The translations under genes and the position numbers were made by a program. The notes under the pieces are model-generated. The model searched no databases and was not told the DNA's origin. It worked only from the letters and a program-made list of their open reading frames with translations. From JAFEBO01 sp050730655 (GTDB lineage: Bacteria > Planctomycetota > Phycisphaerae > Phycisphaerales > UBA1924), in assembly GCA_050730655.1 (NCBI GenBank), contig JBOHNL010000013.1, positions 124,001 to 188,000 on the forward strand: a DNA stretch of 64,000 nt. The letters are read 5' to 3'. This document shows, one piece after another, positions 16,493-25,392 of this stretch (its first letter is position 1; each line of letters starts with the position of its first letter).

Positions 16493-17722
16493 ATGATGCC
16501 GGCGATTGTTTTTGATGAAGATGGAGGCAGGCTCGCACCGCTGACGGATCTGCGCGCGAGTTTCGATATCCGAACGGGCGCACTGACGACGCTTGAGCGG
16601 CTGAAGTTGGCTCTTGATCTTGAGATCGTTGCGTTACGGACTCCTGAGCATCTCGCCCAACTCACGCGCGAGCGACATCCGGGATCTATCGTAAACGAAC
16701 TGCCGCCGCAGATGCCAACGACAGGCGTGCTGCTGATCAACGGGCGCTGTCCGATCAGTTACGAGCCGATTGCGAATCTTGAAATCGGACAATCGGTGGT
16801 TGAAGAGACGTCCAGCGAGATTGTCGCGGCGATGGTCTCGGCGGATGCGGCGGGGGCATTCATGGAGTCGGGGAAAATTCAAGCGACGGTTGTCGCGAAG
16901 CTTCCGGGCGTTGCGTTACTCAGCCGCCCGTGGCATGTGCGGACCTTTCGCGACGACAGCATTGCGAGCGATCTTGAATTGCTGGGCGACGGCGAGCCTC
17001 CGGAGATTCCTCCCGGAGTGACGGTGTTCGGCGATCTCGGCCTGACCATAGATCCAAGCGCGAAAATCTACCCCGGCGTGATTATCGATCTCGAACACGG
17101 GCCGGTCGCGATCGGGCAGGATGTGACGATTCGACCCGGTGTCACGCTCATCGGGCCGTGCGCGTTTCTCCCCCACTGCACCGTGCTTGACAAGGCGCTC
17201 ATCAAAGGCAACACCGCGATCGGGCCGCACTGCAAAGTCGCTGGCGAAATCGGCGGCACGATTTTTCAGGGGTTCAGCAACAAGGCACACGACGGCCACC
17301 TCGGCGATTCCTATGTCGGCGAGTGGTCAAACCTCGGCGCGGGGACAACAAACAGCAACCTGCTCAATACATACGGCGAAGTAATTTCTGTTGCGTCGCC
17401 GGGCATGAGCAACGAGCGGACCGGGCAGCAATTCCTCGGCGCGATCATCGGCGATCATGTGAAGACGGCGATCTGCACGCGGATCATGACCGGCGCTGTG
17501 CTGCATTCGGGGAGCATGTTTGCGCAGACTGCCGCAGTGAGCGGGTGCGTTCCCGGATTTTCGTGGTCAACGGATGCGGGACGCAAGCCGTTCCGCTTCG
17601 ACAAGTTCTTGGAAGTGGCGAAGGCGGCGATGGGACGGAGGAAATTGACACCGAGTGGGGCGCAGGTGGAGAGGCTGCGGGAGTTACATCGCGCGGCGAG
17701 TGAGTCGCTCCCGTTGTCCTAG
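16493..17722 (+). CDS. alternative GlmU-type sugar nucleotidyltransferase/acetyltransferase
   Basis: The N-terminal half (about 1-200) resembles the alternative bacterial GlmU family, starting with IVFDEDGGRLAPLTDLRASFDIRTGALTTLERL and including LLINGRCPI. The C-terminal half (about 210-380) is a left-handed beta-helix of hexapeptide repeats (IYPGVIIDLEHGPVAIG, VTIRPGVTLIGPCAF, ALIKGNTAIGPHCKVAGEIGG). GEWSNLGAGTTNSNL and GTTNSN-type loops match acyltransferases that make UDP-GlcNAc precursors. It probably makes UDP-N-acetylglucosamine or a related nucleotide sugar for wall or glycan synthesis, which fits its place near mreBCD. The start is Met 16493 or 16496; an open frame continues upstream over the divergent HAD gene but is not conserved in style. 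It is 410 aa, normal for this family. Confidence 0.85.
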   Translation: MMPAIVFDEDGGRLAPLTDLRASFDIRTGALTTLERLKLALDLEIVALRTPEHLAQLTRERHPGSIVNELPPQMPTTGVLLINGRCPISYEPIANLEIGQSVVEETSSEIVAAMVSADAAGAFMESGKIQATVVAKLPGVALLSRPWHVRTFRDDSIASDLELLGDGEPPEIPPGVTVFGDLGLTIDPSAKIYPGVIIDLEHGPVAIGQDVTIRPGVTLIGPCAFLPHCTVLDKALIKGNTAIGPHCKVAGEIGGTIFQGFSNKAHDGHLGDSYVGEWSNLGAGTTNSNLLNTYGEVISVASPGMSNERTGQQFLGAIIGDHVKTAICTRIMTGAVLHSGSMFAQTAAVSGCVPGFSWSTDAGRKPFRFDKFLEVAKAAMGRRKLTPSGAQVERLRELHRAASESLPLS

Positions 17723-17744
17723 GGTTGCGGTGGAGGCGCAACTG

Positions 17745-17965
17745 GTGAAGATCGTGCGTATTGAAAAACCCAAGGCCTACGCGGTTGTTCGGCTCACGCT
17801 TGATCGCGCCGCACCCCTCGACGCCGAGCACGCGAATTGGTACATCAAGGTGACAAAGGTATTTTCTGACGCCACGGATGCAGAGGCCGAAGTCGCCCGC
17901 TGAACTCGCTGAACAGCGCGAAGGGAGCCCACTATTTCGTTTCCAAGGCCAATGAGGAAGAATGA
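17745..17965 (+). pseudogene. small gene interrupted by one frameshift
   Basis: A GTG at 17745 is preceded by GGAGG (17732-17736) with eight-base spacing. It opens a reading frame coding for VKIVRIEKPKAYAVVRLTLD and onward to TDAEAEVAR, where TGA (17901-17903) stops it. Read one base back (from 17900), the sequence continues sensibly as LNSLNSAKGAHYFVSKANEEE and ends at TGA 17963-17965. The run EVAR-LNSLNSAKGAHYF reads like a continuous small protein of about 73 residues. The gene is therefore probably frameshifted by one base near 17898-17900, either a true mutation, a sequencing error or recoding. I do not recognise the family, and no slippery heptamer is evident. It fills most of the 320 bases between the GlmU-like gene and the antitoxin gene. 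Confidence 0.55.
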
Positions 17966-18044
17966 CTTTCTTGATGCCGAAACCCTCGATTGTCCGTTCA
18001 CGCCTAACATCTTTATCGCAGCGATAACGCATCGGAGGTTTTTC

Positions 18045-18350
18045 ATGTTTCAACCGCCCGACATCCGTCCATTGACCGAGTTTCAGCGCGAGGCCAAATC
18101 GCACATTGCCCGGCTCAAAAAGACCGGACGGGCAGAGATCCTAACCGTAAACGGGCGGGCGGCGGTCGTCGTACAGGACGCGGCGTCGTATCAACGCTTG
18201 TGCGAGCTCGCGGATCGCGCGCGGGAAATTGCGGAGGTTGAGAGCGCAATCCGGCAGGTGGATGCAGGTCTCACCCGGCCGTTCGAGGAGTTTGCTGCGG
18301 AAACTCGAGCACGGTTTGCCAAGAAGCCCCGGCGGCGAAAGTCGGCATGA
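18045..18350 (+). CDS. antitoxin of the Phd/YefM type
   Basis: The start is Met 18045, supported by GGAGG at 18034-18038 with six-base spacing; 101 residues. The N-terminal half (IRPLTEFQREAKSHIARLKKTGRAEILTVNGRAAVVVQDAASYQRL) is the Phd/YefM fold, which binds the operator DNA. The C-terminal half is the acidic and then basic tail that would wrap the toxin. The next gene, a ParE/RelE-like toxin, begins within the last four bases, so the pair is translationally coupled. Autoregulation by the complex is expected from the family; an operator was not identified. Confidence 0.88.
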   Translation: MFQPPDIRPLTEFQREAKSHIARLKKTGRAEILTVNGRAAVVVQDAASYQRLCELADRAREIAEVESAIRQVDAGLTRPFEEFAAETRARFAKKPRRRKSA

Positions 18351-18670
18351 GTGATCCGCTTCCGATTGCCCGGAGAGTTCGGATATCGGAAGACGCGGCG
18401 CCCGACATCAAATCCATCGGCGACTACATTGCGGAGGACTCGCCCTCGCGGGCGCAGGCTTTTCTCGCCGAGCTTGAACGCCGAATCCAGTCCCTTGCGA
18501 CCTTTGCAGAACGATTTCCGCATGTCGCGGAATCGCGGGTCTATCGTGAGACGGTGCGGTGCCTGCTGCACGGCCCCTATCGCGTTCTCTATCCTGTACG
18601 CGGCGACTTCGTTTACATACTCCGCGTCCGTCACGGTGCCCGCAGGACACAGCGTCGAGCGGATGACTAG
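18347..18670 (+). CDS. ParE/RelE-superfamily toxin
   Basis: The 107-residue protein has the ParE/RelE layout: RISEDAAPDIKSIGDYIAEDSP (first helices), SLATFAERFPHVAES, and a beta-sheet end YRVLYPVRGDFVYILRVRHGARR. The YRVLY-type strand and the RVRHGARR end are typical of the family. Members block growth either by poisoning gyrase (ParE) or by ribosome-dependent mRNA cleavage (RelE); the sequence favours ParE but does not decide. It overlaps its antitoxin gene by four bases and ends three bases before polA, so the pair sits upstream of an essential replication gene, perhaps with read-through. Confidence 0.87.
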   Translation: MSDPLPIARRVRISEDAAPDIKSIGDYIAEDSPSRAQAFLAELERRIQSLATFAERFPHVAESRVYRETVRCLLHGPYRVLYPVRGDFVYILRVRHGARRTQRRADD

Positions 18671-18673
18671 CGA

Positions 18674-21634
18674 ATGCCCCTTCCCGTGAGCACCAATTCT
18701 CCCACCCTCTACCTCATCGACGGCTACGCCCAGTTCTTCCGGGCGTACCACGCCATCCGCACGCCGATGACGAGCCCGGTGACCAAAGAGCCGACGAACA
18801 TGACGTTCGGGTTCATCGGGATGCTGCTCAAGCTGTTGCGCGGTGAAGGAAAGCTTGGGGGGCCGCCGGATTACGTGGCGGTTGCGCTCGACATTTCGGG
18901 GGATAAAGAGACGTTTCGGTCCGAGCTGTACCCGGAGTACAAGGCGACGCGGTCTCCGCCGCCCGTCGATCTGTTTCCGCAGATTGATCGCGCGATTGCG
19001 ATTCTGAAGGAACTTGGGATTCCCACTGTGGGAGTCGCGGGTTTTGAGGCCGATGATGCGATCGCGACAATTGTCACGCATATGCGCCGGGATCATCCCG
19101 AACTGCGTGTTCGCATCATCAGCAAGGACAAAGACCTCAAGCAGTTGCTCGCGGCCAACGTCGAACTTTTCGACGTCCATACGGATCTCAAGATCGGCGT
19201 CGAGGAGCTCAAGGCCGACATGGGGCTCGATCCTTCGCAGATCATTGACTACCTCACGCTGATGGGCGATACGGTGGACAATGTGCCGGGTGTTGAAGGG
19301 GTGGGTGAAAAGACGTCCGCGGCATTGATCGCGGAACACGGCACGCTCGACAATCTGATTGCGGCGGCAGGGACGATCAAGGGCAAGCGGGGCGAAAAGA
19401 TTCGCGAAGCCATCCCGAAACTGGCACTTTCGAAGCAGCTTGTTTCGCTTCGACATGACACGCCTGTGGAATTGCCTCTCGAAACGGCTTCGGCGAAAGC
19501 ATTCAAGCTGGATCGGCTGATACCGATTTTGAAGGAACTCGGATTCAATCGATATCAGGATGATGTGCGTGCACTGATGCTCGCGAGGGGCGAGACGTTG
19601 CCGGAGGGATTGGCGGTGCCGATGCCGCTGGATTTGCCGCGGCCGACGCCGGGGGAGCCAAAGCCCGCACCGAAAACGTCCCGTTCCGAGGGCGGACTCT
19701 TTGATGGGGGATTGTTTGCTTCCGTGGAAGCGGCGACGCCGATTGCCAATCCGGGGGGCGAGTACCGGTGCATCAAGACAAAGAAGGAACTGGACGCGCT
19801 CGTCAAGGAATTGAAAGCGGCGCCGGTCATTGCGATCGACACCGAGACAACCAACGTCTCCCCCACTCGCGCGAATCTCTGCGGAATTAGTCTCAGCATC
19901 AAGGTCGGCACGGGTGTCTACATCCCGGTTCGGTCTCCCGATTGCGGCTCGCATCTCGATGAAGCGACTGTGCTTGCGGCGCTCAAGCCGATTCTCGAGG
20001 ACGCCAAGAAGCCGAAGGTCGGTCACAATCTGAAATACGACATGATCGTACTTCGGAACGCGGGCGTGATGCTGCGCGGGTTTGATGCTCCTGCCGCGGA
20101 AGCGGCGGAACTCGCCGCCGGCGACACGATGGTTGCGAGCTATCTCATCGATGCTTCGCGCTCGTCGCATGCGCTCGAGCCGCTAGGCTTGGCTTTGCTC
20201 GGACGCACGAAGTCGTCAATCTCAGAACTCATCGGCAGCGGCAAGGACCAACGGACATTTGACTCGGTCCCCGTCGATCTTGCCACGCCCTACGCGGCAG
20301 GCGATGCCGACCTCACGCTGGCACTGATGCAGGTGATGCTGCCTCAGTTGCGGGCGATGGGCCTGATGAGCCTATTTTACGATCTTGAGATGCCCTTGGT
20401 CGAGGTGCTGGCAGAGCTCGAGTTCAACGGCATCAAGGTGGATGGCGACGAACTCGATCGCCAGCGCGCCCGTCTGCAATCAAAGCTGACGCAGATTCTG
20501 GATTTGCTCGAAGCGGAGGCGAAGCGGGCGCTCGGGCGCACGTTCGACCCGGACTCACCGAAGCAACTTTCTGCGGCGCTGTTTAACCGGCCCGACGACA
20601 ACACTCCGGGTCTTGGCATCAAGCCGATCAAAAAAACGAAGACCGGTTTCTCGACCGACGCCGAAGTGCTTGAAAAGCTGGGCGAAGACGCGACGCTGAC
20701 GACGCCGATTCCGAAGTACATTCTCGAATACCGCCAGCTTTCCAAGCTGGTTTCGACGTATTTGGTTGCGCTGAAAGAAGAGATCAATCCCAAAACAGGG
20801 CGCGTGCACACGAGTTTCAACCAGACCGTCGCGGCGACCGGGCGTCTTGCGAGCAGCGATCCGAACCTTCAGAACATTCCGATCCGCACCGAGATCGGCC
20901 GCGAGATCCGAAAGGCATTCGTCGCGCACCCGGGACACCTGCTCGTCACGGCCGACTATTCGCAGATTGAACTCCGTCTGCTCGCGCATCTTTCGAAGGA
21001 CCCAGCGCTCACGCAGGCGTTCCATGAAGGCGCCGACATTCACACCGCCGTCGCGGCACAGGTTCACCACATCCCGCTCGAACAAGTCACGAAAGAACAG
21101 CGCTCGGGCGCGAAGATGGTGAACTTCGGGATCGTGTACGGCGTCACGCCGTATGGGCTGGCCCGCCGCCTCAACATCGGCAACGACGAAGCGGCAGAAA
21201 TCATCACCGGCTACAAACGCAAGTTCGCGGGGATCACCACGTTCCTTGAAGAATGCGTCCAGCAGGCCAAGCGGTACGGCTATGTCGAGACGATCATGAA
21301 GCGCCGGCGTCCGATTCTCGATATCGAAAGCAATATCCCCGCCCGGCGCGCGTTCGCGGAGCGCATCGCGATCAACAGCGTTGTCCAGGGTTCCGCAGCA
21401 GACCTGATCAAGCTGGCGATGGTCAACATCCAGCACGTCATCGACGATGGCAAGGCTCCCAAAGGCCTGAAAATGCTGCTTCAGATACACGACGAACTGG
21501 TCTTTGAAGTGCCGGCGGAGTCGGCCGAGAAAGCGAAAGAACTTGTCGTCGAGAAGATGGAGCACGCGATGACGCTGAGTGTGCCGCTGGGCGTGGATGC
21601 CCATGCGGGCAAGAACTGGTTCGAAGGTAAGTAG
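18674..21634 (+). CDS. polA: DNA polymerase I
   Basis: PolA fills gaps and removes RNA primers during replication and repair. The 986 residues include the 5'-nuclease domain (about 1-320; LIDGYAQFFRAYHAIRTP, GFEADDAIATI, SKDKDLKQLL, MGDTVDNVPGVEGVGEKTS), a 3'-5' exonuclease domain (about 360-570) and the polymerase domain (about 580-986). The proofreading residues look intact: Asp389 and Glu391 in DTETT, VGHNLKYDM, and YAAGDAD. Polymerase motif A is DYSQIELR with Asp761, motif B is KMVNFGIVYGVTPYGLA, and motif C is HDE with Asp940. It is slightly longer than E. coli Pol I (928 aa), mostly in the linker near 310-350. It starts three bases after the toxin gene. Confidence 0.97.
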   Translation: MPLPVSTNSPTLYLIDGYAQFFRAYHAIRTPMTSPVTKEPTNMTFGFIGMLLKLLRGEGKLGGPPDYVAVALDISGDKETFRSELYPEYKATRSPPPVDLFPQIDRAIAILKELGIPTVGVAGFEADDAIATIVTHMRRDHPELRVRIISKDKDLKQLLAANVELFDVHTDLKIGVEELKADMGLDPSQIIDYLTLMGDTVDNVPGVEGVGEKTSAALIAEHGTLDNLIAAAGTIKGKRGEKIREAIPKLALSKQLVSLRHDTPVELPLETASAKAFKLDRLIPILKELGFNRYQDDVRALMLARGETLPEGLAVPMPLDLPRPTPGEPKPAPKTSRSEGGLFDGGLFASVEAATPIANPGGEYRCIKTKKELDALVKELKAAPVIAIDTETTNVSPTRANLCGISLSIKVGTGVYIPVRSPDCGSHLDEATVLAALKPILEDAKKPKVGHNLKYDMIVLRNAGVMLRGFDAPAAEAAELAAGDTMVASYLIDASRSSHALEPLGLALLGRTKSSISELIGSGKDQRTFDSVPVDLATPYAAGDADLTLALMQVMLPQLRAMGLMSLFYDLEMPLVEVLAELEFNGIKVDGDELDRQRARLQSKLTQILDLLEAEAKRALGRTFDPDSPKQLSAALFNRPDDNTPGLGIKPIKKTKTGFSTDAEVLEKLGEDATLTTPIPKYILEYRQLSKLVSTYLVALKEEINPKTGRVHTSFNQTVAATGRLASSDPNLQNIPIRTEIGREIRKAFVAHPGHLLVTADYSQIELRLLAHLSKDPALTQAFHEGADIHTAVAAQVHHIPLEQVTKEQRSGAKMVNFGIVYGVTPYGLARRLNIGNDEAAEIITGYKRKFAGITTFLEECVQQAKRYGYVETIMKRRRPILDIESNIPARRAFAERIAINSVVQGSAADLIKLAMVNIQHVIDDGKAPKGLKMLLQIHDELVFEVPAESAEKAKELVVEKMEHAMTLSVPLGVDAHAGKNWFEGK

Positions 21635-21654
21635 CGGTCGCTTACACTTCGCCA

Positions 21655-22620
21655 GTGACCGAAACCGCCACGCAAATCTGGACCACTCGCCGCCTGCTGG
21701 CGTGGATGAACGAAGCGTTCACCCACAACGGTCTCGACTCGCCCCGGCTCATGTCCGAGATGATTTTGAGCCACGTGCTCGGGTGCCAACGTCTGCGCCT
21801 GTACATGGAACCGGATCGGCCGGCGACGGAACTCGAACGCAACAACCTGCGCGATCTGGTTGGACGGGCACTGAAGCACGAGCCGGTGCAATACCTCGTC
21901 GGCGAGGCATGGTTCTTCGGGCTTGCGTTCACGGTCGATAAGCGCGTGCTCATTCCCCGGCCCGCGACGCAGACGATCGTTGAATATGTGCTCCAGCACG
22001 TCCGAACCGCAACCGGCTTTGGCGGCGCATCGGGTGACGAAGTCCTCTTCGCCGACATCTGCACGGGCTCTAGCTGCATCGCCGTTTCGCTTCTGTATTC
22101 CATGAAGCTTGCCCGTGCGATCGCGACGGATATTTCCGAAGACGCGATTGCCGTTGCGAGACTGAACGCCATCCGACACGGCGTGATCGATCGAGTCGAA
22201 CTGCTTCAAGGCGATCTTGTCGCGCCGCTGCTCGCCCATCCTGCAGCAGGCGCGCACGAATCACTCCACTACATTGTGAGCAATCCGCCGTATGTGCCGG
22301 ATGACGAGTGGGACGCTGTTGAGCCCAACGTGAAGGATCACGAACCGCATCTGGCGCTCCGAGGCGGAGTGGACGGGCTCGACTTCCTGCGGCGGCTGCT
22401 CGAATCCTCGCCGCCTCTTCTGAAGCCGGGTGGACTTTTGCTCGTCGAGATTGCGGAGGCACGGTTCAAGGAGGCGGAGGCGCTTGCCGCGGCACATCCG
22501 ATGCTCGAGTCAGCGCGGATCCTGAATGACCTTGAAAATAAGCCGCGCGTGCTGGTGGCGGCGAAGAAGGGTGGCTCGAACGGAACTGGTTCGAACGCCA
22601 TCGGTCCAACTCACGAATGA
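21655..22620 (+). CDS. prmC: peptide chain release factor N5-glutamine methyltransferase
   Basis: PrmC methylates the Gln of the GGQ motif in release factors, using S-adenosylmethionine. The start is GTG 21655; 321 residues. The N-terminal helical domain (LDSPRLMSEMILSHVLGCQRLRLYM) and the sequence EPVQYLVGEAWFFGLAFTVDKRVLIPRP are typical. The Rossmann domain shows the SAM-binding FADICTGSSCIAVSL and the catalytic NPPYVP (Asn210 to Tyr213). After RP the usual PETE is ATQT, a mild deviation. PrmB, the L3 methyltransferase, is the alternative. The gene lies 20 bases after polA and overlaps the next gene by four bases. Confidence 0.87.
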   Translation: MTETATQIWTTRRLLAWMNEAFTHNGLDSPRLMSEMILSHVLGCQRLRLYMEPDRPATELERNNLRDLVGRALKHEPVQYLVGEAWFFGLAFTVDKRVLIPRPATQTIVEYVLQHVRTATGFGGASGDEVLFADICTGSSCIAVSLLYSMKLARAIATDISEDAIAVARLNAIRHGVIDRVELLQGDLVAPLLAHPAAGAHESLHYIVSNPPYVPDDEWDAVEPNVKDHEPHLALRGGVDGLDFLRRLLESSPPLLKPGGLLLVEIAEARFKEAEALAAAHPMLESARILNDLENKPRVLVAAKKGGSNGTGSNAIGPTHE

Positions 22621-23480
22621 GTGCACACCGAATCGCAATCGCGACCTGCAAAGGCAACCCGCTGGCGGCAGGGGCCGACGAACCGCTCGTACGCGCTTTC
22701 GCCGAGATGGACATCGATGCAAAGCGCGTGGCGTGGACCGATGCGTCTGCAGACTGGGCCACTTTCGATGGCGTCCTGGTGCGCTCCACATGGGACTGGC
22801 ACCTGCATCCCGACCGGTTCGGGCACTGGCTCACATTTGCGGGAAAGGTGACACGGGTCTGGAACCCGCCAGCACAAATCGCATGGTCGCTGGACAAGCA
22901 CTGCCTGATTGATCTCGCGAGCCGCGGCGTGCGGACGGTGGCGAGTTCGTCGATCGCCGGGCTGGAAGCACTCCGCGACTTCCGAAGCCCCTGGCCCGAT
23001 TGGGTGCTGAAGCCCGCACTCGGCGCGACTGCCTATCGGACAAGTCGCATCCGATCGGACGAAGACCTGGCAATTTGGCAGCGCGAGAATAAAGACTTCA
23101 ACGGAATTCTGATTGCGCAGAAGTTTGAACCGAAGGTCCTCGAGATCGGCGAGGTCTCACTGGTTTTCATTGGAGGCGAGTACTCGCACGCAGTGCGCAA
23201 GGTTGCCCGCGCCGGAGACTTCCGCGTGCAGGCCGAATTCGGAGGCACCGCCGAGGCCATCGAAGCATCGGCGGCCGATCGGGTGCTCGCGGACCTTTGT
23301 TTATCGACGGTTGGCGTGCCACTGGCTTTCGCGCGGATTGATCTGCTGCACGACGAGTCGGGCGAGCCGATTCTGATCGAATGCGAACTGGCAGAGCCGG
23401 ATTTATTTTTCGGGGAGTGCCCGGAAGCGGCCCGGAAGCTGGCAAACGTCGTTGCGGGCTTCATCCCTGCCTCGCGGTGA
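22617..23480 (+). CDS. ATP-grasp family ligase
   Basis: The 287-residue protein belongs to the ATP-grasp superfamily of RimK/glutathione synthetase type. Visible landmarks are an N-terminal Rossmann-like part (VLVRSTWDW), NPPAQIAWSLDKHCLIDLASRGV preceding the ATP-grasp fold, a nucleotide-binding WVLKPALGATAY, the loop FEPKVLEIGEVSLVFIGGEYSHAVRKV, and the metal-binding IECELAEPDLFF. The layout is close to the O-ureidoserine cyclo-ligase-like and related uncharacterised ligases. It would join a carboxylate to an amine or similar group with ATP; the substrate is unknown. It is coupled to prmC by a four-base overlap. Confidence 0.85.
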   Translation: MSAHRIAIATCKGNPLAAGADEPLVRAFAEMDIDAKRVAWTDASADWATFDGVLVRSTWDWHLHPDRFGHWLTFAGKVTRVWNPPAQIAWSLDKHCLIDLASRGVRTVASSSIAGLEALRDFRSPWPDWVLKPALGATAYRTSRIRSDEDLAIWQRENKDFNGILIAQKFEPKVLEIGEVSLVFIGGEYSHAVRKVARAGDFRVQAEFGGTAEAIEASAADRVLADLCLSTVGVPLAFARIDLLHDESGEPILIECELAEPDLFFGECPEAARKLANVVAGFIPASR

Positions 23481-23552
23481 AAGATTCGCAAATCTGCTCT
23501 GGCGGCAGACCCGGTTCGACGATAAATTTGTATAGATTCTTACGGAAACACC

Positions 23553-25235
23553 ATGAATTCCTACGCCAACAAACTCCAGATGCAGCACCGCCTTTTCGCC
23601 GAACTTTCGAGCATGTTCGGCAAGGAAGTGCCGCTGTACGACAAGGCGCTGCTGGTCAACAAGGTGTGCAACAGGACCGTCGTTGCGCTGCTGGGCAAGA
23701 TGTATCCGGGCTTCTCGATCTCCGACGCGCAGCTCGACAAGACCAGCGGCGAGCGGCACGGCGCGATCCGCATCGGACGCCCGGATGAGTACCGCTGGAT
23801 CGCCCGGTTCTTCGCGCAGTTCGCGATGGAGCCGCACAATTTCTACGACATGGCGAACGTCGGAAACAAGAGCCAGCCGATCATCGCGACGGCATTCCGC
23901 TCGGTGCTCAACCCCGAGCATCGCGTCTTCACGTCGCTTCTGCTGACTGACTACTTCGACACCAAGACCCGTGCTCGCATTGAGAACGTGCTCGGCACTC
24001 GCACCGTTTTTTCCGACAACGCGAAACGTTTGATCGAAAAGGGCGAGAAGCAAGGCGGACTCGATGAAACTGATGCGAACGAACTGATCCGCGAGGCGAC
24101 GCGGCGCATTTTCAAATGGACGGGCAAGGCCCGCGATCACCAGCTTTACAAAGACCTTTGCGACGCGGGATTCAAGATTGCCGCGGACATCGCGTGCTTT
24201 GAATCGCACCATCTGAACCATCTCACACCAAACACGTTCTCGATGGATCTGTACACCGCGGCGATGAAGTTCTGCATGGGCGAGATGCCCGAGGGGGAGT
24301 TCCGCAAGCGCGCGAACACGACGCTGACGCGATTGCTCACCTTCGCCGATCGCGATTTCATGAAGCTTCACTTCAAGCACATCACGCGTGAGCAGATTGA
24401 TGGGTTGCCGAAGGCCAGCCCCACCGGCTCGGACGTGGGTTCGCTGATCGATGCTCTTGTTGCGCGCCTGGGCGAAGGCGATCTTCAACTCAGCAGGCTC
24501 AAGCACGCCGGCTTCAAAGACTTCACCGAAGGCCCGAGCCAGGACACGCCGGTCCTGCTGCGTCAGGACGCGTACAAGGCGCTTACCGAGCCGGTGACCT
24601 TCACGAACGCGGACGGCAGCGTCGTTGAAACTACGCACACAGCCCGCTTCGGAGAGGTCGAACAGCGTTTTTACGCGACGACACCAGCGGGGCGCGATCT
24701 CTACGACAAGTGCCTGACGCAGGGTGACGCGCAGCGTGACAAAGACCCCTCGATCGTCAAACGCGATTTCGCGGCGTATGAATCGCAGGCGTCTGGCGCC
24801 TTTGCTCCGTTTCCCAAGACCCTCAAAGAACTTGTCGATCGCGACATTGTGTACAGCCGGTTTGCGCCGACTGCCAAGGGCCTAACCGCCAACGGCGAGG
24901 TCCAGTCAACCGACATGCACGAACTTGTCGCGCAGGGATTCGCGCAGATCGAAGGACTTCGGTACGAAGATTTCCTGCCTGTCAGTGCAGCCGGAATCTT
25001 CGCGTCGAACCTGAGCCAGTACGGCACGAAGGCAACGGCCGTCGAGCGCCCGGTCTACACCAAGGCGCGGCTCGAAGAGATCATGGGCAAGAAGATCATC
25101 GAGTCGGACGAGGTGTATCAGGGCATTCAGGCGAAGTCGATGCTCGAGACGTATTCGCGGCTCGGATTGCTGGCGAAGCTGCCCGCGGACCGACGCAACG
25201 AGCTTGAAAAGCAAGCGGCCGCTGTTCCGGCGTGA
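23553..25235 (+). CDS. 2-oxoadipate dioxygenase/decarboxylase (HglS/YdcJ, DUF1338 family)
   Basis: This family converts 2-oxoadipate to D-2-hydroxyglutarate in lysine breakdown, using an active-site metal. The 560 residues match YdcJ/HglS in the order ERHGAIRIG (His69), FYDM, HRVFTSLL, FKIAADIACFESHHLNHLTP (His220/His223), DTPVLLRQDAYKAL, and HTARFGEVEQR (Glu368), followed by TPAGRDLYDKCL. The two His and the Glu are the expected metal ligands, so activity is plausible. Compared with YdcJ there is an extra stretch of roughly 75 residues between about 228 and 328, and the C-terminus is longer. Neighbours give no lysine-pathway context. An alternative is a related metal-dependent dioxygenase. 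Confidence 0.88.
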   Translation: MNSYANKLQMQHRLFAELSSMFGKEVPLYDKALLVNKVCNRTVVALLGKMYPGFSISDAQLDKTSGERHGAIRIGRPDEYRWIARFFAQFAMEPHNFYDMANVGNKSQPIIATAFRSVLNPEHRVFTSLLLTDYFDTKTRARIENVLGTRTVFSDNAKRLIEKGEKQGGLDETDANELIREATRRIFKWTGKARDHQLYKDLCDAGFKIAADIACFESHHLNHLTPNTFSMDLYTAAMKFCMGEMPEGEFRKRANTTLTRLLTFADRDFMKLHFKHITREQIDGLPKASPTGSDVGSLIDALVARLGEGDLQLSRLKHAGFKDFTEGPSQDTPVLLRQDAYKALTEPVTFTNADGSVVETTHTARFGEVEQRFYATTPAGRDLYDKCLTQGDAQRDKDPSIVKRDFAAYESQASGAFAPFPKTLKELVDRDIVYSRFAPTAKGLTANGEVQSTDMHELVAQGFAQIEGLRYEDFLPVSAAGIFASNLSQYGTKATAVERPVYTKARLEEIMGKKIIESDEVYQGIQAKSMLETYSRLGLLAKLPADRRNELEKQAAAVPA

Positions 25236-25251
25236 AAAGCAAGACGGAAGA

Positions 25252-25366
25252 ATTCACCACAGAGACACAGAGGCACGGAGAAAGCCAAATCAGATGGGGG
25301 AAAACCAGCGATGTGTCTTTCCACACGTCTTGGTCTTCTCTGTGCCTCCGTGTCTCTGTGGAGAAT
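25252..25366. repeat. intergenic inverted repeat, CACAGAGACACAGAG family
   Basis: Two imperfect arms of about 33 bases face each other: 25252-25284 (containing CCACAGAGACACAGAGGCAC) and 25333-25366 (containing GTGCCTCCGTGTCTCTGTGG). They are separated by about 48 bases and lie between two convergent genes. The RNA could form a long stem on either strand, so a bidirectional termination or mRNA-end function is possible. A single related arm occurs at 59378-59410. Confidence 0.85.
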
Positions 25367-25392
25367 GTCTTATTGACAGACGCAGCGAACTG

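Noticed and set aside
18191..20170. Long open frame (659 codons) on the minus strand opposite polA
   Set aside because: It is antisense to a well-conserved polymerase gene, is rich in Arg/His as expected of mirrored high-G+C codons, and shows no domain.
23403..24638. Open frame (411 codons) opposite the HglS-like gene
   Set aside because: It is an antisense mirror of a conserved enzyme and carries no motif of its own.
25252..25366. CRISPR array or mobile-element end
   Set aside because: There are only two inverted arms, no regular direct repeats with spacers, and no transposase gene nearby.
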